Below, piece after piece: positions 12,885 to 23,800 of a DNA stretch of 64,000 nucleotides (positions are counted from its first letter, which is position 1; each line of letters opens with the position of its first letter). Below the pieces are notes generated by a model, which was not told the origin of the DNA, did not search any database, and saw only the letters and a program-made list of their open reading frames with translations. This DNA comes from Monomorium pharaonis (Eukaryota; Arthropoda; Insecta; Hymenoptera; Formicidae). The position numbers were made by a program, and so were the translations under genes. The DNA lies in assembly GCF_013373865.1 (NCBI RefSeq), contig NC_050469.1:13636546-13700545 (forward strand), written 5' to 3'.

Positions 12885-13300
12885 GAACTTTTTTGTTCCC
12901 TTCCATGAGCCGCGTGTAGACACGTGCTACGAGCATGCGTGCTCCGAGTGCATCCGAGGGTTCGCGGAAACGGCCGAGGTGCAACGCGGCGGCAATTGCG
13001 AGCGTCGTTCGACTCGTACGTAGTCGAGTCGCGACGCCGACGCGTAAAGTCAGTTGCGCGCCGCATAATTTAGAGGGAGGTTTCATATCTCTCGCGTCCA
13101 CAGTGCCGAGGCGCAGATCACAAGCGATACTCGACCTATACACGTGCTGATCGCACCGGGTAGTCGGGTACTCCATGGTTGTCTCGCCTCTTCCAACGTA
13201 TTCGTCGCTCGACGAATTCTGTTGGGACTGTGTTTTGCTCATCGTGTACTCAAGCGGACGTGACGTCCAAACGCCATACCATTGACGTACTTGATGCAAA
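12885..13300. promoter_or_regulatory. Isolated GC/CpG-rich island, possible promoter
   Basis: About 400 bp with clearly higher GC and frequent CG dinucleotides, inside AT-rich DNA. In this window the other such islands sit at the 5' ends of real genes (dock, drongo). Open frames on both strands overlap here and are probably by-products of base composition. It leads directly into an exon-like frame on the + strand. Confidence 0.4.
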
Positions 13301-13461
13301 GCATTTCGCCAACTTCAAGGAATCGTTGGAAAAACATTAAAAAAATACCGATAGATCGATCCAGAACGCTTTGGGAGGCCGAAAATAATATTTTAGCCGC
13401 TTGTAGTTGTCAAAACGTGTGCAAAACAGCGATCAGATTGAAAATCCACGGATTGCCAGAG
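13294..13461 (+). CDS. Exon-like open frame of unknown function
   Basis: A 56-codon frame begins with ATG at 13294 (it can be extended upstream without a stop) and runs in phase 0 to a strong donor, 'CCAGAG|GTATGT', at 13461. The predicted peptide is basic with a cysteine cluster (ACSCQNVC). I recognise no family and could not find a convincing second exon downstream. It lies at the edge of the GC island, where a first coding exon would be expected. It could equally be an untranslated exon of a long non-coding RNA or a chance frame. Confidence 0.25.
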
Positions 13462-13549
13462 GTATGTGTTTGCATGGCTTTTATATGTATTATTTCGATC
13501 ATTAATTTTCATTGTACTTGATGTCATCTGAGTATGAATCGAACATAGT

Positions 13550-13640
13550 AGTGATCATAGCATAGTGAATTGTGCGTCTGCTCTGAACCAAAGATTCCGA
13601 AGAAGACCGGGTTCAAATCCGACCAATCAGAAAATTGAGT
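13550..13640 (+). ncRNA. tRNA-like segment, probable SINE head
   Basis: It contains an A-box-like 'tagcatagtgaattg' and, about 50 bases on, a perfect B-box 'ggttcaaatcc' followed by 'gacc'. Shared words with 61328-61405 ('gaacca..gat.ccga' and 'ttcaaatc') suggest one family. I could not fold a complete cloverleaf, so a tRNA-derived SINE or tRNA relic is likelier than a functional tRNA. Confidence 0.4.
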
Positions 13641-14690
13641 TTTATTCAATCACTACTGTTTGCTAACGATTGTTAAGCGTCAGTAGTCACATGGCATTAT
13701 AAAAGAAAAAAGATGCAAACATATTTACATAAATATATGTTTACTTTCTGTTACTTCTAACAGAATTCTAACAGAATCTAACAGAATCTACAGATAGTAT
13801 TGTATACTACACTTACAGCGTCACACTAATTTTGATTTTCTATGAAATAGGGTTTTAATTTTTATTTTTTTACATATTTTTTGTATAATTTATTGTTTAA
13901 AGAAATGTTAAAGCATATGTAAAAATCACCTTATTTATTTAATTTTCATGTAAAAATGTAAAAATGATGAAAAATGAAAGTAGGATTATAAAAACGTCTC
14001 TTTTTCATTAATGACTAACTGTTGATTATGATGTGCAGATTATATAACTGATCTTGTATGAGTACACAGAAAGAATCTGAAAGTAACTTTTGTTGGACCA
14101 CCAAAATAATTTTGAAGGACGCTCAAGCCTGACAATGCTGCAAGAAATTTTGTGATTTTAGCAATCAATTTAAGAGTCCATCATAATTTTAACAGACCAA
14201 CAAAAAATTTGCAAGTAACAAACTGACATTACTTATTATTATTTTGACGTCAGAAATATTATTTTGACATCAGAGTGACAACACATGACATTTAGTATAA
14301 TATTTTTAATCTGTATATCTAACTAAATTTTTCTTTACTTTAATATAACTGATTTTTCGTGTAGCTATTGGAGAAAGATAAAGTACCATTTATTAGTAAT
14401 AGTTGTCTAACTAATTACGAAATTATGCCTACATGGTCAATGGCAATAAAATTTTTGCAAAACTCGTTACAATAATAATAATTATTTCACAGTAATTCCC
14501 TTGAAAAGCTAAACAGATCAATGGTAACGTTCATTTTTTTAAACAATTTAAAAAATGGTTTTTCTTTGAAAGGGATATTCAGTGATATTTATCATTTTAT
14601 TTTATCATAATTTTATCGCAACAAGTTTATACAATATTTATTATTGGACCTCATGTATAAAATAAATATCTCTAATAATAATGATGCACG
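13641..14690. other. AT-rich intergenic DNA, nothing recognised
   Basis: No coding signal and no repeat with clear ends. Confidence 0.5.
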
Positions 14691-14787
14691 TCGTGCTGAG
14701 ATAAAGTTTCGAATTCGAACTCTACACTATCCTAAGTTTCTCGAAGTTTCGAAAATTTGTTCATAGAAACACTATAAACTACTTCCA

Positions 14788-14997
14788 ATGGAATCTTCTG
14801 CAATTCTTCAAACATTGAGACCCAAAGACTTTACAAAGACTCTGCTTGTTAAAATGATACCGAGAAAAAAAGGAGAGGCATTACAAAAGAGGTGTGCCGA
14901 CGTGTACATCATTCGTTGCACATTGCCGAAGAAAGTAAATTTCATTTACTTCAGGGTCACCCGGTCGCAGGAGAGAAACGTATCGCGGAAAAAGTGA
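14788..14997 (+). CDS. Small ORF, copy 1 of a tandemly duplicated segment, unknown function
   Basis: A 69-codon frame starting MESS. Its core (RKKGEALQKRCADVYIIR followed by CTLPKK) recurs about 740 bp downstream as RKKGEELQKRCADIYVIR and YTLPKK. In the core several differences are silent (GAG/GAA, TTA/TTG, TAC/TAT) and V/I swaps are conservative, while A/E and C/Y are not. That pattern weakly suggests past protein-level constraint. The upstream flank, including the ATGGAATCTT start region and a DFTKT motif, is also duplicated. No family is recognised, and it may be a fragment of a repeated element or an exon (an AG/GT-like context, 'CTTCAGGGTCACC', lies near its 3' end). Confidence 0.35.
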   Translation: MESSAILQTLRPKDFTKTLLVKMIPRKKGEALQKRCADVYIIRCTLPKKVNFIYFRVTRSQERNVSRKK

Positions 14998-15172
14998 GCA
15001 ACACGGTGAAGCGACGCCGCGGCGGCGGTTGCATTAATGCGCCAGGAGAGAAGTGAACGTTCCTGGAACGTGAAGGAATAAAGAAAGTAGCGATTCCTCA
15101 TCGTATATGGAAAGGTACTGGAAATTTCGCCTCTAAATGCGCTATGACTGACGAAAAGGGAAGAATGAAAAA

Positions 15173-15174
<2 letters not shown>

Positions 15175-15218
<44 letters not shown>
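15175..15218. repeat. (GA)n microsatellite
   Basis: Uninterrupted GA tract of about 44 bp between the two copies of the duplicated ORF, preceded by a moderately GC-rich patch (14960-15070). Confidence 0.95.
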
Positions 15219-15221
<3 letters not shown>

Positions 15222-15517
15222 AGGATGTACAGGACGTCCGAAGTATACACGCACTTTCTCTCTCCATTATAGATATCGATAATTGAAATTGAAAGAAATG
15301 TTCTTTTTTGCGATCCTGCAACACCAATAGTCCTTGAACTACAAGCTGAAACTGAAGGAAGAATTAAATTCGCTTTTTACGTGTATAATGCGATTTATTA
15401 TATCTCGTATATAAATGTCTTTGATAATAAACACGTCGTTCCAAAATAAAGTTGAAAATTCAGAGTAGCCTAAATTTTTGGAGAATTTATTCATAGAGAC
15501 TCCATAAGATACTTTCA

Positions 15518-15767
15518 ATGGAATCTTGTAATTATTGGGACTTTGAAACCCAAGACTTTACAAAGACTCAGTCATAGGTCTTTTTTTTTATATCTCAGCT
15601 ATTCACTTGCCGCTGAAATGGTACCTGAACCGAGAAAAAAAGGAGAAGAATTGCAAAAGAGGTGTGCCGACATATATGTCATTCGTTACACATTGCCGAA
15701 GAAACATAAGTACTTCATTTATTTTTTCACTTCCGTCAATAGTAATATTTATTGCGTTTCAAAATAA
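15518..15767 (+). pseudogene. Copy 2 of the duplicated small ORF, probably disrupted
   Basis: The ATG at 15518 matches the start of copy 1 (MES...DFTKT) but its frame stops soon after the DFTKT motif. The conserved RKKGE..LQKRCAD core continues in another frame, from an ATG at 15618. An extra segment of about 40 bases, including a T run and 'atatctcag', lies between the two parts. It is either a small insertion that broke the frame or a very short intron-like insert. Copy 2 is therefore probably decayed, or is read from the second ATG. Confidence 0.3.
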
Positions 15768-16230
15768 TACAATGAAATGAATAATTAATGTTTAGTGAAC
15801 GAGAAACCTATTTTCACGCTTTAAACTGGTTTTTACTTTAAATATCACACATATAAAGGTTTTTTTAGTTCGACGATTTAAAATTTTATTTCAAAATTTG
15901 AATTTTAACACAGGTCGTACCTGTCAACTTAGAAAAAAGACATATTTTACAGAAAATGTCGCTCTTTTTGTTAAAAAAAAACGTATTCGTTAAAAATTAA
16001 TGTCTATGAGATGCCGTGAATAAGATGTCCTTCTGTATATTGTATCTTGTTTCGAAATATGTTACGAGATTACTGAATATGCAAGAATACAATGAAAAAA
16101 AAATTTTTATATGAAAATTCTTATGTATTGGTTATTACTTTTATTTATGAAATATATTTTCATAACATAACATAAAGCGTCCATTTTTCTCATTCAAAAC
16201 TAAAGTAAAAAAAAGACGAATATTTTGATA

Positions 16231-16279
16231 ACTATTGCACAGAATCTTTATAATTATATAAAGATTCTATGCAATAGTA
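16231..16279. repeat. Near-perfect hairpin, about 21-bp arms
   Basis: 'ctattgcacagaatcttta' faces 'aaagattctatgcaatag' across a few AT bases. It could be a tiny MITE relic or a cruciform-forming site. Confidence 0.7.
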
Positions 16280-17541
16280 TATGGTGTAACAAGTACTGTG
16301 AATTGTACGAGTAAACGCACTCGCACATTCCCGTACGAGTGAGCAATAGTCGATCCACACATGTTACACACAATATTTTTTATTACCTGTGCGTTTGTGC
16401 ACAGTAGGAAGGGGGGTTTCTGAGTGAGTGTGAATTGACAGGTAAGAAAAGGGTTTCGGTGCAAAAATAGCGACAAATTTTGTTTTATTGTACCGAATGG
16501 GAAGCTTATTTTTAGGCTTTAAAAACGTTACTTATTTTTCGTAGTGCAATATTATAACACATAAAAGTTGGAAACAATTCGACAAGCGGAAAAAACATGC
16601 TCGTTTCTCTAAAAGTTATAATAATGAGATTATAATAAGATATGTGAAATTATAATAAGATTTTTATTTGAGCAGAATCACAACTATATTATACGATAAT
16701 TACACAAACATAACAATAAAAAATATTTATTATTTTACTATTATTATTTATCTTATCTGTATTCGTGACTTAAAAGAATGATGATAAGATAAACAATGAT
16801 ATGCTCTTTTATTTCATCTATATAAATATAATTTTTAAGCGAAACGTGTTAAATTTTTCTAGATTGAAAATCAAACCATTATCGAGTTGTTAGATATACA
16901 TTACATCAAAACACCAAAATTACATTGGAAATATTTTATATTAATTGATTATATTCATCTTAATATATGTAAATTATTATTTAAGAGTCAAGCTGCAAAT
17001 TTTAACTTGAGCCTCGCTTTTTATCTGCAATCTATTATTTAGATCTACATATTATATATTTTTTGCATATTAATTTGTATTTGCAATCAATGAAGTTGAT
17101 TGTAATTATTATTATTGTTATATACTTATTTATAAGAAGAAAAAATGTAAAAAAAATATAAACAGCAATATATAAATTAGTTTTGCTAAAAATTCCGTAA
17201 ATTTTATAAATATAAAGAAATATTTAAAATCTTTCACGAAAGATATTTATAAGTTACTACTGCTCATTAAGATATTAATCCTTTTTTTAAATGTGTTTTT
17301 TAAGTATATTAAAAAACGGCTTTTAAGGAAACATTATATGATCAGGATAAATTCAAAGCTCTCATGTTTACCAAGTTTCAAGTTTAAAGGAATAAAAATT
17401 TTAAGATAATCGATATACTCGCCCACATAATTAACGATGCATGTTTTACTCAGTACTCGAACAAACCTGAATTGCCTGTTTAATAAGCGTACAACACATG
17501 TTCCAGTCCTTTCCATGGTCAACCAAGTTATTATTCATTCC

Positions 17542-17607
17542 AAACATATCTATCGGCAATATTATTATTTTATAAGCAAATAGTAATGTTGCCGATAGAT
17601 GTGTTTA
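17542..17607. repeat. Short palindromic element, about 66 bp
   Basis: 'aaacatatctatcggcaata' faces 'gttgccgatagatgtgttt' with a short AT loop. This fits a minimal MITE. Confidence 0.65.
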
Positions 17608-19250
17608 AAATATTAGAAAAAATTTATAATTTATAATTATTAATTTATAAATTATAAATATTATATATAAATAATTGTTTATAGAAAACTTGGCCGTGTT
17701 AGGGAATTTGGAAAGATATGAACATTTTGCGTTTATTGTTTGCATTTTGATGTCCTTCCACAAGCTCTTTACATAAGCCCAATTTTGTAACATCTTATTA
17801 TGAATTGTGCATGGTAAGTTCATAGAAGCGTAGAAGTCCGTATATATATCTGTGTTAATATATCAAAACCTAAAACGACAAACTGTTGTAAACATTTTTT
17901 TATTTTCAGCCATATTATTCCCGGATAATTAATATATGTTAGAGAAAAAAGTTGCATTGTTATGCAAACATAATTAATCTGTATGTTTTATGTTGAAGAA
18001 CTAATGAAATTTTAATTACTACTCGTGTAAATGCGATATCCGTTTTCACAATGTTGCTTGAACCTAGATTGCAGCTAAGAACAAAAAATCTGTGATAGTT
18101 GTTACGACTAAGATGAGGGCAACGATCAGTCGGGTGTAGAAATACTACGCGAGGACTTCTCAACACTTGGAAAGTCACCGACCTTGACAGACATTTCGAG
18201 TCACGCCGGTGAATTAGTGCTCTTTCTCCGTAGTCAATAACCTGTAGCATGTACTAATTATGCAAAAAATCTCGACTATCCGGACAGGTGGTATACAGGA
18301 CGCCCTAGAACTTGTATAGTATAATTAAAAGTTCATCCTGTGGAGTATGCATTCCTTTATCCGATACATTTGAAGAATTTGCTGATTTGACGTTTCGAAT
18401 GTGTGGAACAACATTTACGGAAGCGCTCCATTCGATTTTTCTCTCAACGATTTTGATAGCTAGTGATCGATTAGAAAGCGACCCGGGTCGCTCGAAATAT
18501 TCAGAAACACGATGTAAAAACTCACTGTATCAGCAGAGTTTGATACTACGTGTCGATCGAGGTATCCAACCTCCAGAGTCGGCTAGTAACTAGCTAGAAA
18601 GCTAAAAATTAAATAATTAAGTTAAAAAGTTAATAAGTTAATAACTTTTTAAAGGTTAAAAAATTAATCTAGTCAATTTTTAACTTTGACTACTTGTTTT
18701 TAAAATATGTAAATTTATTAACTTTTTCCCCCCCAAGTTAAAAGTGTACCTGTGTAAAAAAAAATTATACAAAATGGTTGAAAGGAATATTAACTTGTTT
18801 AACCTTACCCAACTCACAAGAATTCATTTAACAAACTAATCTGATGGAACAAGCTGCATTCTCAGCATTCCAGAAGGAAATTTCTGCATACTCGAATTAT
18901 TTTAATGTCTCCCATATATTAAGAACTCAGAATTTATCTCGTCTATTTTTACATCATTTCATCAATATTACTAATACTTGCTAAGAAATTTTATGCACAA
19001 GACTAAAAAACTATGATATGGAGAAAAACTATTTTAAGTTTTTATCAGGAAAAGATTGTAAATAATAGTGATCAAAAAATATATATTTTTACTTTTCCAC
19101 ACAAAACACATACAAAATATTTACATACAAATTGCTGGTTCTGTGTGAGTATTTTGTGTGGAAGAGTAAGTGGATGATGAAAATAAGTATGTGTTATCCC
19201 AATAGTTCTAAGAATATACTTTAAGAGCTACATAGTAGCTCTCCTTCCTT

Positions 19251-19252
<2 letters not shown>

Positions 19253-19301
<49 letters not shown>
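19253..19301. repeat. (CA)n microsatellite
   Basis: Uninterrupted CA tract of about 48 bp. Confidence 0.95.
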
Positions 19302-19302
<1 letters not shown>

Positions 19303-20605
19303 ACGAATCAATTTGTCGATGTTATCAGGATATATATAGTGCAGTGTATTATAATCTACGTAAAATGATTACTCTTTATCTAAAAGGAGAGTACAACAAT
19401 TTAATTAAGTAGTTATTTCGTAATACATAAATATTGGAGGGTTAATAAGGAATGGCAAAACATACAAGTGCTTAACTCTTGCATTTTTGTTTAGCTTCTT
19501 GATTATTTTTATTCATGATTGATCATGTCTTACTTTTCTTTATATAAAAATGCAAAGAATTTTAAAAAAGAATTTTTTTAATATAAAAAAATAAAAAAAT
19601 ATAAAAAATATTATATGTATAACATTTTAAATTTTTTGTAGTAGTCTATAGCAGTATAAAGGTTTTATTGTTACAGTTTATTTATCTTAAGCATAGTAAA
19701 TAATGCTTGATAAATTAAGTTTTAGATAGATGCGGCAGATACCGGAGTTACCCTGTATGGTATGCGCGTAAAATCAACTACAACATAAAAAAAGAAACAA
19801 TTTTGAATTGTGTGAGCAAAGTAGCAAAGAATTTGGTGATTATATAACAATTATATAAGTTAATTGACCAAAAGCCATTAGACGTGCGAAATGTTGACAC
19901 TTGAAAAATGACGCAATGGTCACTTTCCCCAAAGTGACCTGAGTATCGTCTCGTTGTGCCGTATGCAAATCATGGGCACGGACATACTACTACACATGTA
20001 TCATTTCACTCTCGAAAGAAACCGACCTACTCTCACGGTCTACCGGTATTTCTGGAGAAAATTTAACAAGAATTGATTTAGTTTTAATTGGAATTTCTCC
20101 GGTTTCGATGAGCCTCTTAAAAAAAAAAGAAATAAAAGATATTTAAAAGCGCGAAAAACTATTTTGTTGAAGCACCTAAAAATTTAGATCTGAAAATAAT
20201 TTTATTAGATATTAAAACAGTTGTAAAGGCTTCAAGTAGATTGTAAAAGCAATGTTGTATCAAGTTTTGACATTCCGTTAACTAAATTTGAGCATCCTAT
20301 ATAATTATTTTGATAGTCTAATAAAATTATTTTTCCAGCTGTAGCTAGTTAGAGATTTGTAAATATTTTAGCAAAGTCTTTGATTCCATACATGTAAAAA
20401 AAAAACCGTCACGAAGATGTATGGAATTGCCCCAAATTGCGATAGAAAAGAATTGGCTTTTTCTAAGAAAAAATCGGTTTTACTGATTGAAGAAGTACGT
20501 TATAAATCTTTTAATTGTCCGTCTTTCTTTCGTCACGTTATTGAGAAACGCATGATCAATATGTTGTAGATTTTGTGCAGTATTTCTTCGTAAGGACCAT
20601 TAATA

Positions 20606-20817
20606 ATGCTGTCGTACGTATTTGAGAAATATGGCCGGTTCTGCGCCGACCATCCCTGGGAGGTGATCGTGACAATCTTCACTTTAACAGCGTGTATGCT
20701 TAACATGGAGATCGGAAGTGGACAGGCACGCGAAGAGGACTTGCCCGATGCCGCGTATTGTCGTCACAGCAGATGCGATACTATGGTAAGTAGATCGTCA
20801 AACTCTACGTTTTATTC

Positions 20818-20882
<65 letters not shown>

Positions 20883-23800
20883 TTTTAGAATGTCAACTTC
20901 TCTCTTTAAAGTGATTTTTACGATATTTTATATAAATGTTATATCAGATTTCTCAGATTATTTATATTATAACTGTTGTGTTTGAAATTTTTATGTATGT
21001 TATTTTTTTTCCTTACTTTGCTTCACATTTATTCTAATAGAAAAAAGTGCGCAATACATTGTTCGATAGTGACTGATATTAGACGATATGGACATAATGA
21101 CGATAGTACGCTACTTAGCGAGGTTATTTACTTATCACTAGTTTCGCAACTTGCAAAAAAATTTACATGCGCCTTTATTGGTCTTTTATCTATACTTCCC
21201 TATTTATTCTAGAAAATTTCTAACATGTATGCGTCTATTGCTCGACAGGACCTAAAAGTGGCTGATATTATAATGATGACGATAATACGCTGCTTGGCCG
21301 TATTATTTACTTATCATCAGTTTCGCAATTTGCAAAAAATGGGATCAAAATATATTTTAGGTAAGTAACTTAAAACTATATGTAAAATAATTTTTATTTT
21401 TTAGATACAATATATTCTCAGGGTTGAATAATATTTTTTAAACTTACCTAGGAAAAAATGTTTTATATAAAAACATATAAATATATTAAAATATGTCTAT
21501 ATATGTTTATATTAGTTTTTCTCTTTTGTAAAATTTGTTTGATATAAAAAAATAATAGTTATACTTAAAAGATAGAAACTAATTAAAAAAAGAATTTTTG
21601 CATTGCTTCTTTTAAAAAAACCAAGTATGAAAATTTTTCATATCATATATATTTCGGAATATATATGATTATATATGGACAATTTTTTATATTTAGCTTT
21701 TTTAAAAGAAGGAATGCGAAAATTATTTTTTAAATTAATTTTTATCTTTTCAGTATGACTATTATTTTTTATATGAAACAAATTTTACAAAAGAAAAGAA
21801 ACTATTATAAACATATATAGACATATTTTATATATATTTATATATGTTTTTATATAAAACATTTTTTCCCGGGTACTTAAGTTAAAGTTATTAATTTATA
21901 AAATTAATTTAGTTACGTTAAAAATTACGTTAAGATTAAATTAATTTAAAAGGCTCGATTAAACAGCTCGCTTATAAGCGCAGCAATTTTAAACATATCG
22001 GTATCGCGAGAGCCGGGCAACGATGCAGCTTGTTTCAATTTTACATCACTTCGTGTAAAAGTAAAATCTTTTTTTCTTTTCGTGATTACTACAGTACACG
22101 CCGGTGCGTCGACGACAGAATCACACGGAGAAAGATGCGTAATAATTATGCGTGTCAGAACCATTCATAAAACCGGATCCTCCAGAGCGGCGCGTGAAAG
22201 CCCACGATGGCGAACAGTGAAAGTCTCGTGGAAAGTGATAGCGTTTCGTATGGAGCGTGATGCTCGATTACTGAATTCGGTTTCTGAATTTGTATGCCAC
22301 TTAACGTTATGCGCGGCGGTAAACGCTGGTTTATTTAATTCTCGCAATGAGATCACGCCAGCGTAAAACGCAAGACCTGCCAATGGCATTGAGCGTAGCA
22401 GTGATTGATGTCGGCGGGAGATCAAAAGAGATATATTATTATACCTTGGTACATTCCGACATACATAAGAATGCTTCCGTTCACTTGCGAAACGAACGAA
22501 ACACGACCTGCTCGTCACGCATATTTCACACTGAACTCATGATTCGCGATTTAACGTACATAACAATTTAACTTTGGTTATCATATACTCATAGATGTAT
22601 CACACATGTTCCAGGTATCGCCGGCTTGTTTTCCGTATTTTCTAGCGTGGTGTTCACATCCAGCGTCGTAAATTTCGGCCGCAGCACGGACTTGAAGTAA
22701 GTAATGCTGTTACGTCGCTTTATATAAGCACTTTTCCGCACGATTATAACGAAACGAATTTGCTCTTTCAGGGACGCCTTATTCTTTTTTTTACTTCTCA
22801 TTGACCTGTCAAAGGCTGCAACGTTAGCACAATACGCTCTGAGTTCACGAAATCAAGAAGAAATTAAGGCGAACATCGCACGCGGTATGTCTTTGCTGGG
22901 ACCTGCCATTACTCTGGACACTCTTGTGGAGACTCTCCTGATTAGCATAGGATCCTTATCGGGCATCAGAAGGCTGGAGATTCTCTGTACCTTTGCATGT
23001 CTCAGCGTAATCGTCAACTACGTTGTCTTCATGACATTCTATCCGGCCTGTTTGTCGCTTATACTCGAGGTACATTTTACTTTGACTCTCTCATTGAAAA
23101 ATGACTCCTTTCCCGTACTTTTACAACTCTCTTCCAAATTGTTTCTAATACGCACTTATTCTATTTCAAAACGCAGAAAGCGTATCGCAGCGAAATTAAA
23201 AGGCACAGATTTGAAAGAACATTCTGCTATTACCAGAAAAATTCGATCAAATATATTACTGTGATAAAAAAAATAAGGTAAATTTTTTATTTGAACTTTG
23301 CGGATACTATAAAATCATGAAATTATTTTTTTTGTGGGTTGGTAGTACTGTTTTTGACATCTATGCAAAGTTTCATGTCAATATATTCAATTGCTGCAGA
23401 GCTACACGTGTTTTTGTAAACATACAAAAATGAGTTTTTCGATTTTTACTATGTCTGATTTTGTTGAGCAAAGAATTTGCATTAAATTTTGCGGAATGAA
23501 TATTCTGCCGCGGAAACGATGAGGATGTTGCAGAAGGCCTTTGATGATAAGGTTATGTCGCAAAAAAAAATGTTTACAAGTGGTACAAAGACGTGAAGGA
23601 AGGCCGAGAACGAGTTCAAGACGAATAGCACTCTGGACAAAATTGAGTGTTTTTGGAATCAATCAACATTTGACGTGTTTGGGGCACAAAACATCTTTTA
23701 AAATTGTTTGAGTTAATTCAAATGAAATGCCCGCAGCATCAGCAAGGTCTCTAATTGTCAATCGACGATTTTCGAGCACCAAATCTTTGATTTCTTAGAC

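Larger units (their letters stand above)
15768..20605. other. Intergenic DNA upstream of Hmgcr, no gene recognised
   Basis: AT-rich apart from a more balanced patch at about 18030-18590, which has overlapping open frames on both strands. None has recognisable motifs or a supported splice chain. Small hairpins and a CA microsatellite are listed separately. A possible 5' untranslated exon of Hmgcr could lie here but I cannot place it. Confidence 0.5.

Noticed and set aside
12814..13299. 161-codon minus-strand frame in the GC island
   Set aside because: No family motif. It overlaps frames on the other strand and ends in a translated GT repeat, so it is best explained by base composition.
17960..18593. 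Overlapping 90-codon frames on both strands
   Set aside because: Balanced base composition made them notable, but no domain, start context or splice chain supports either.
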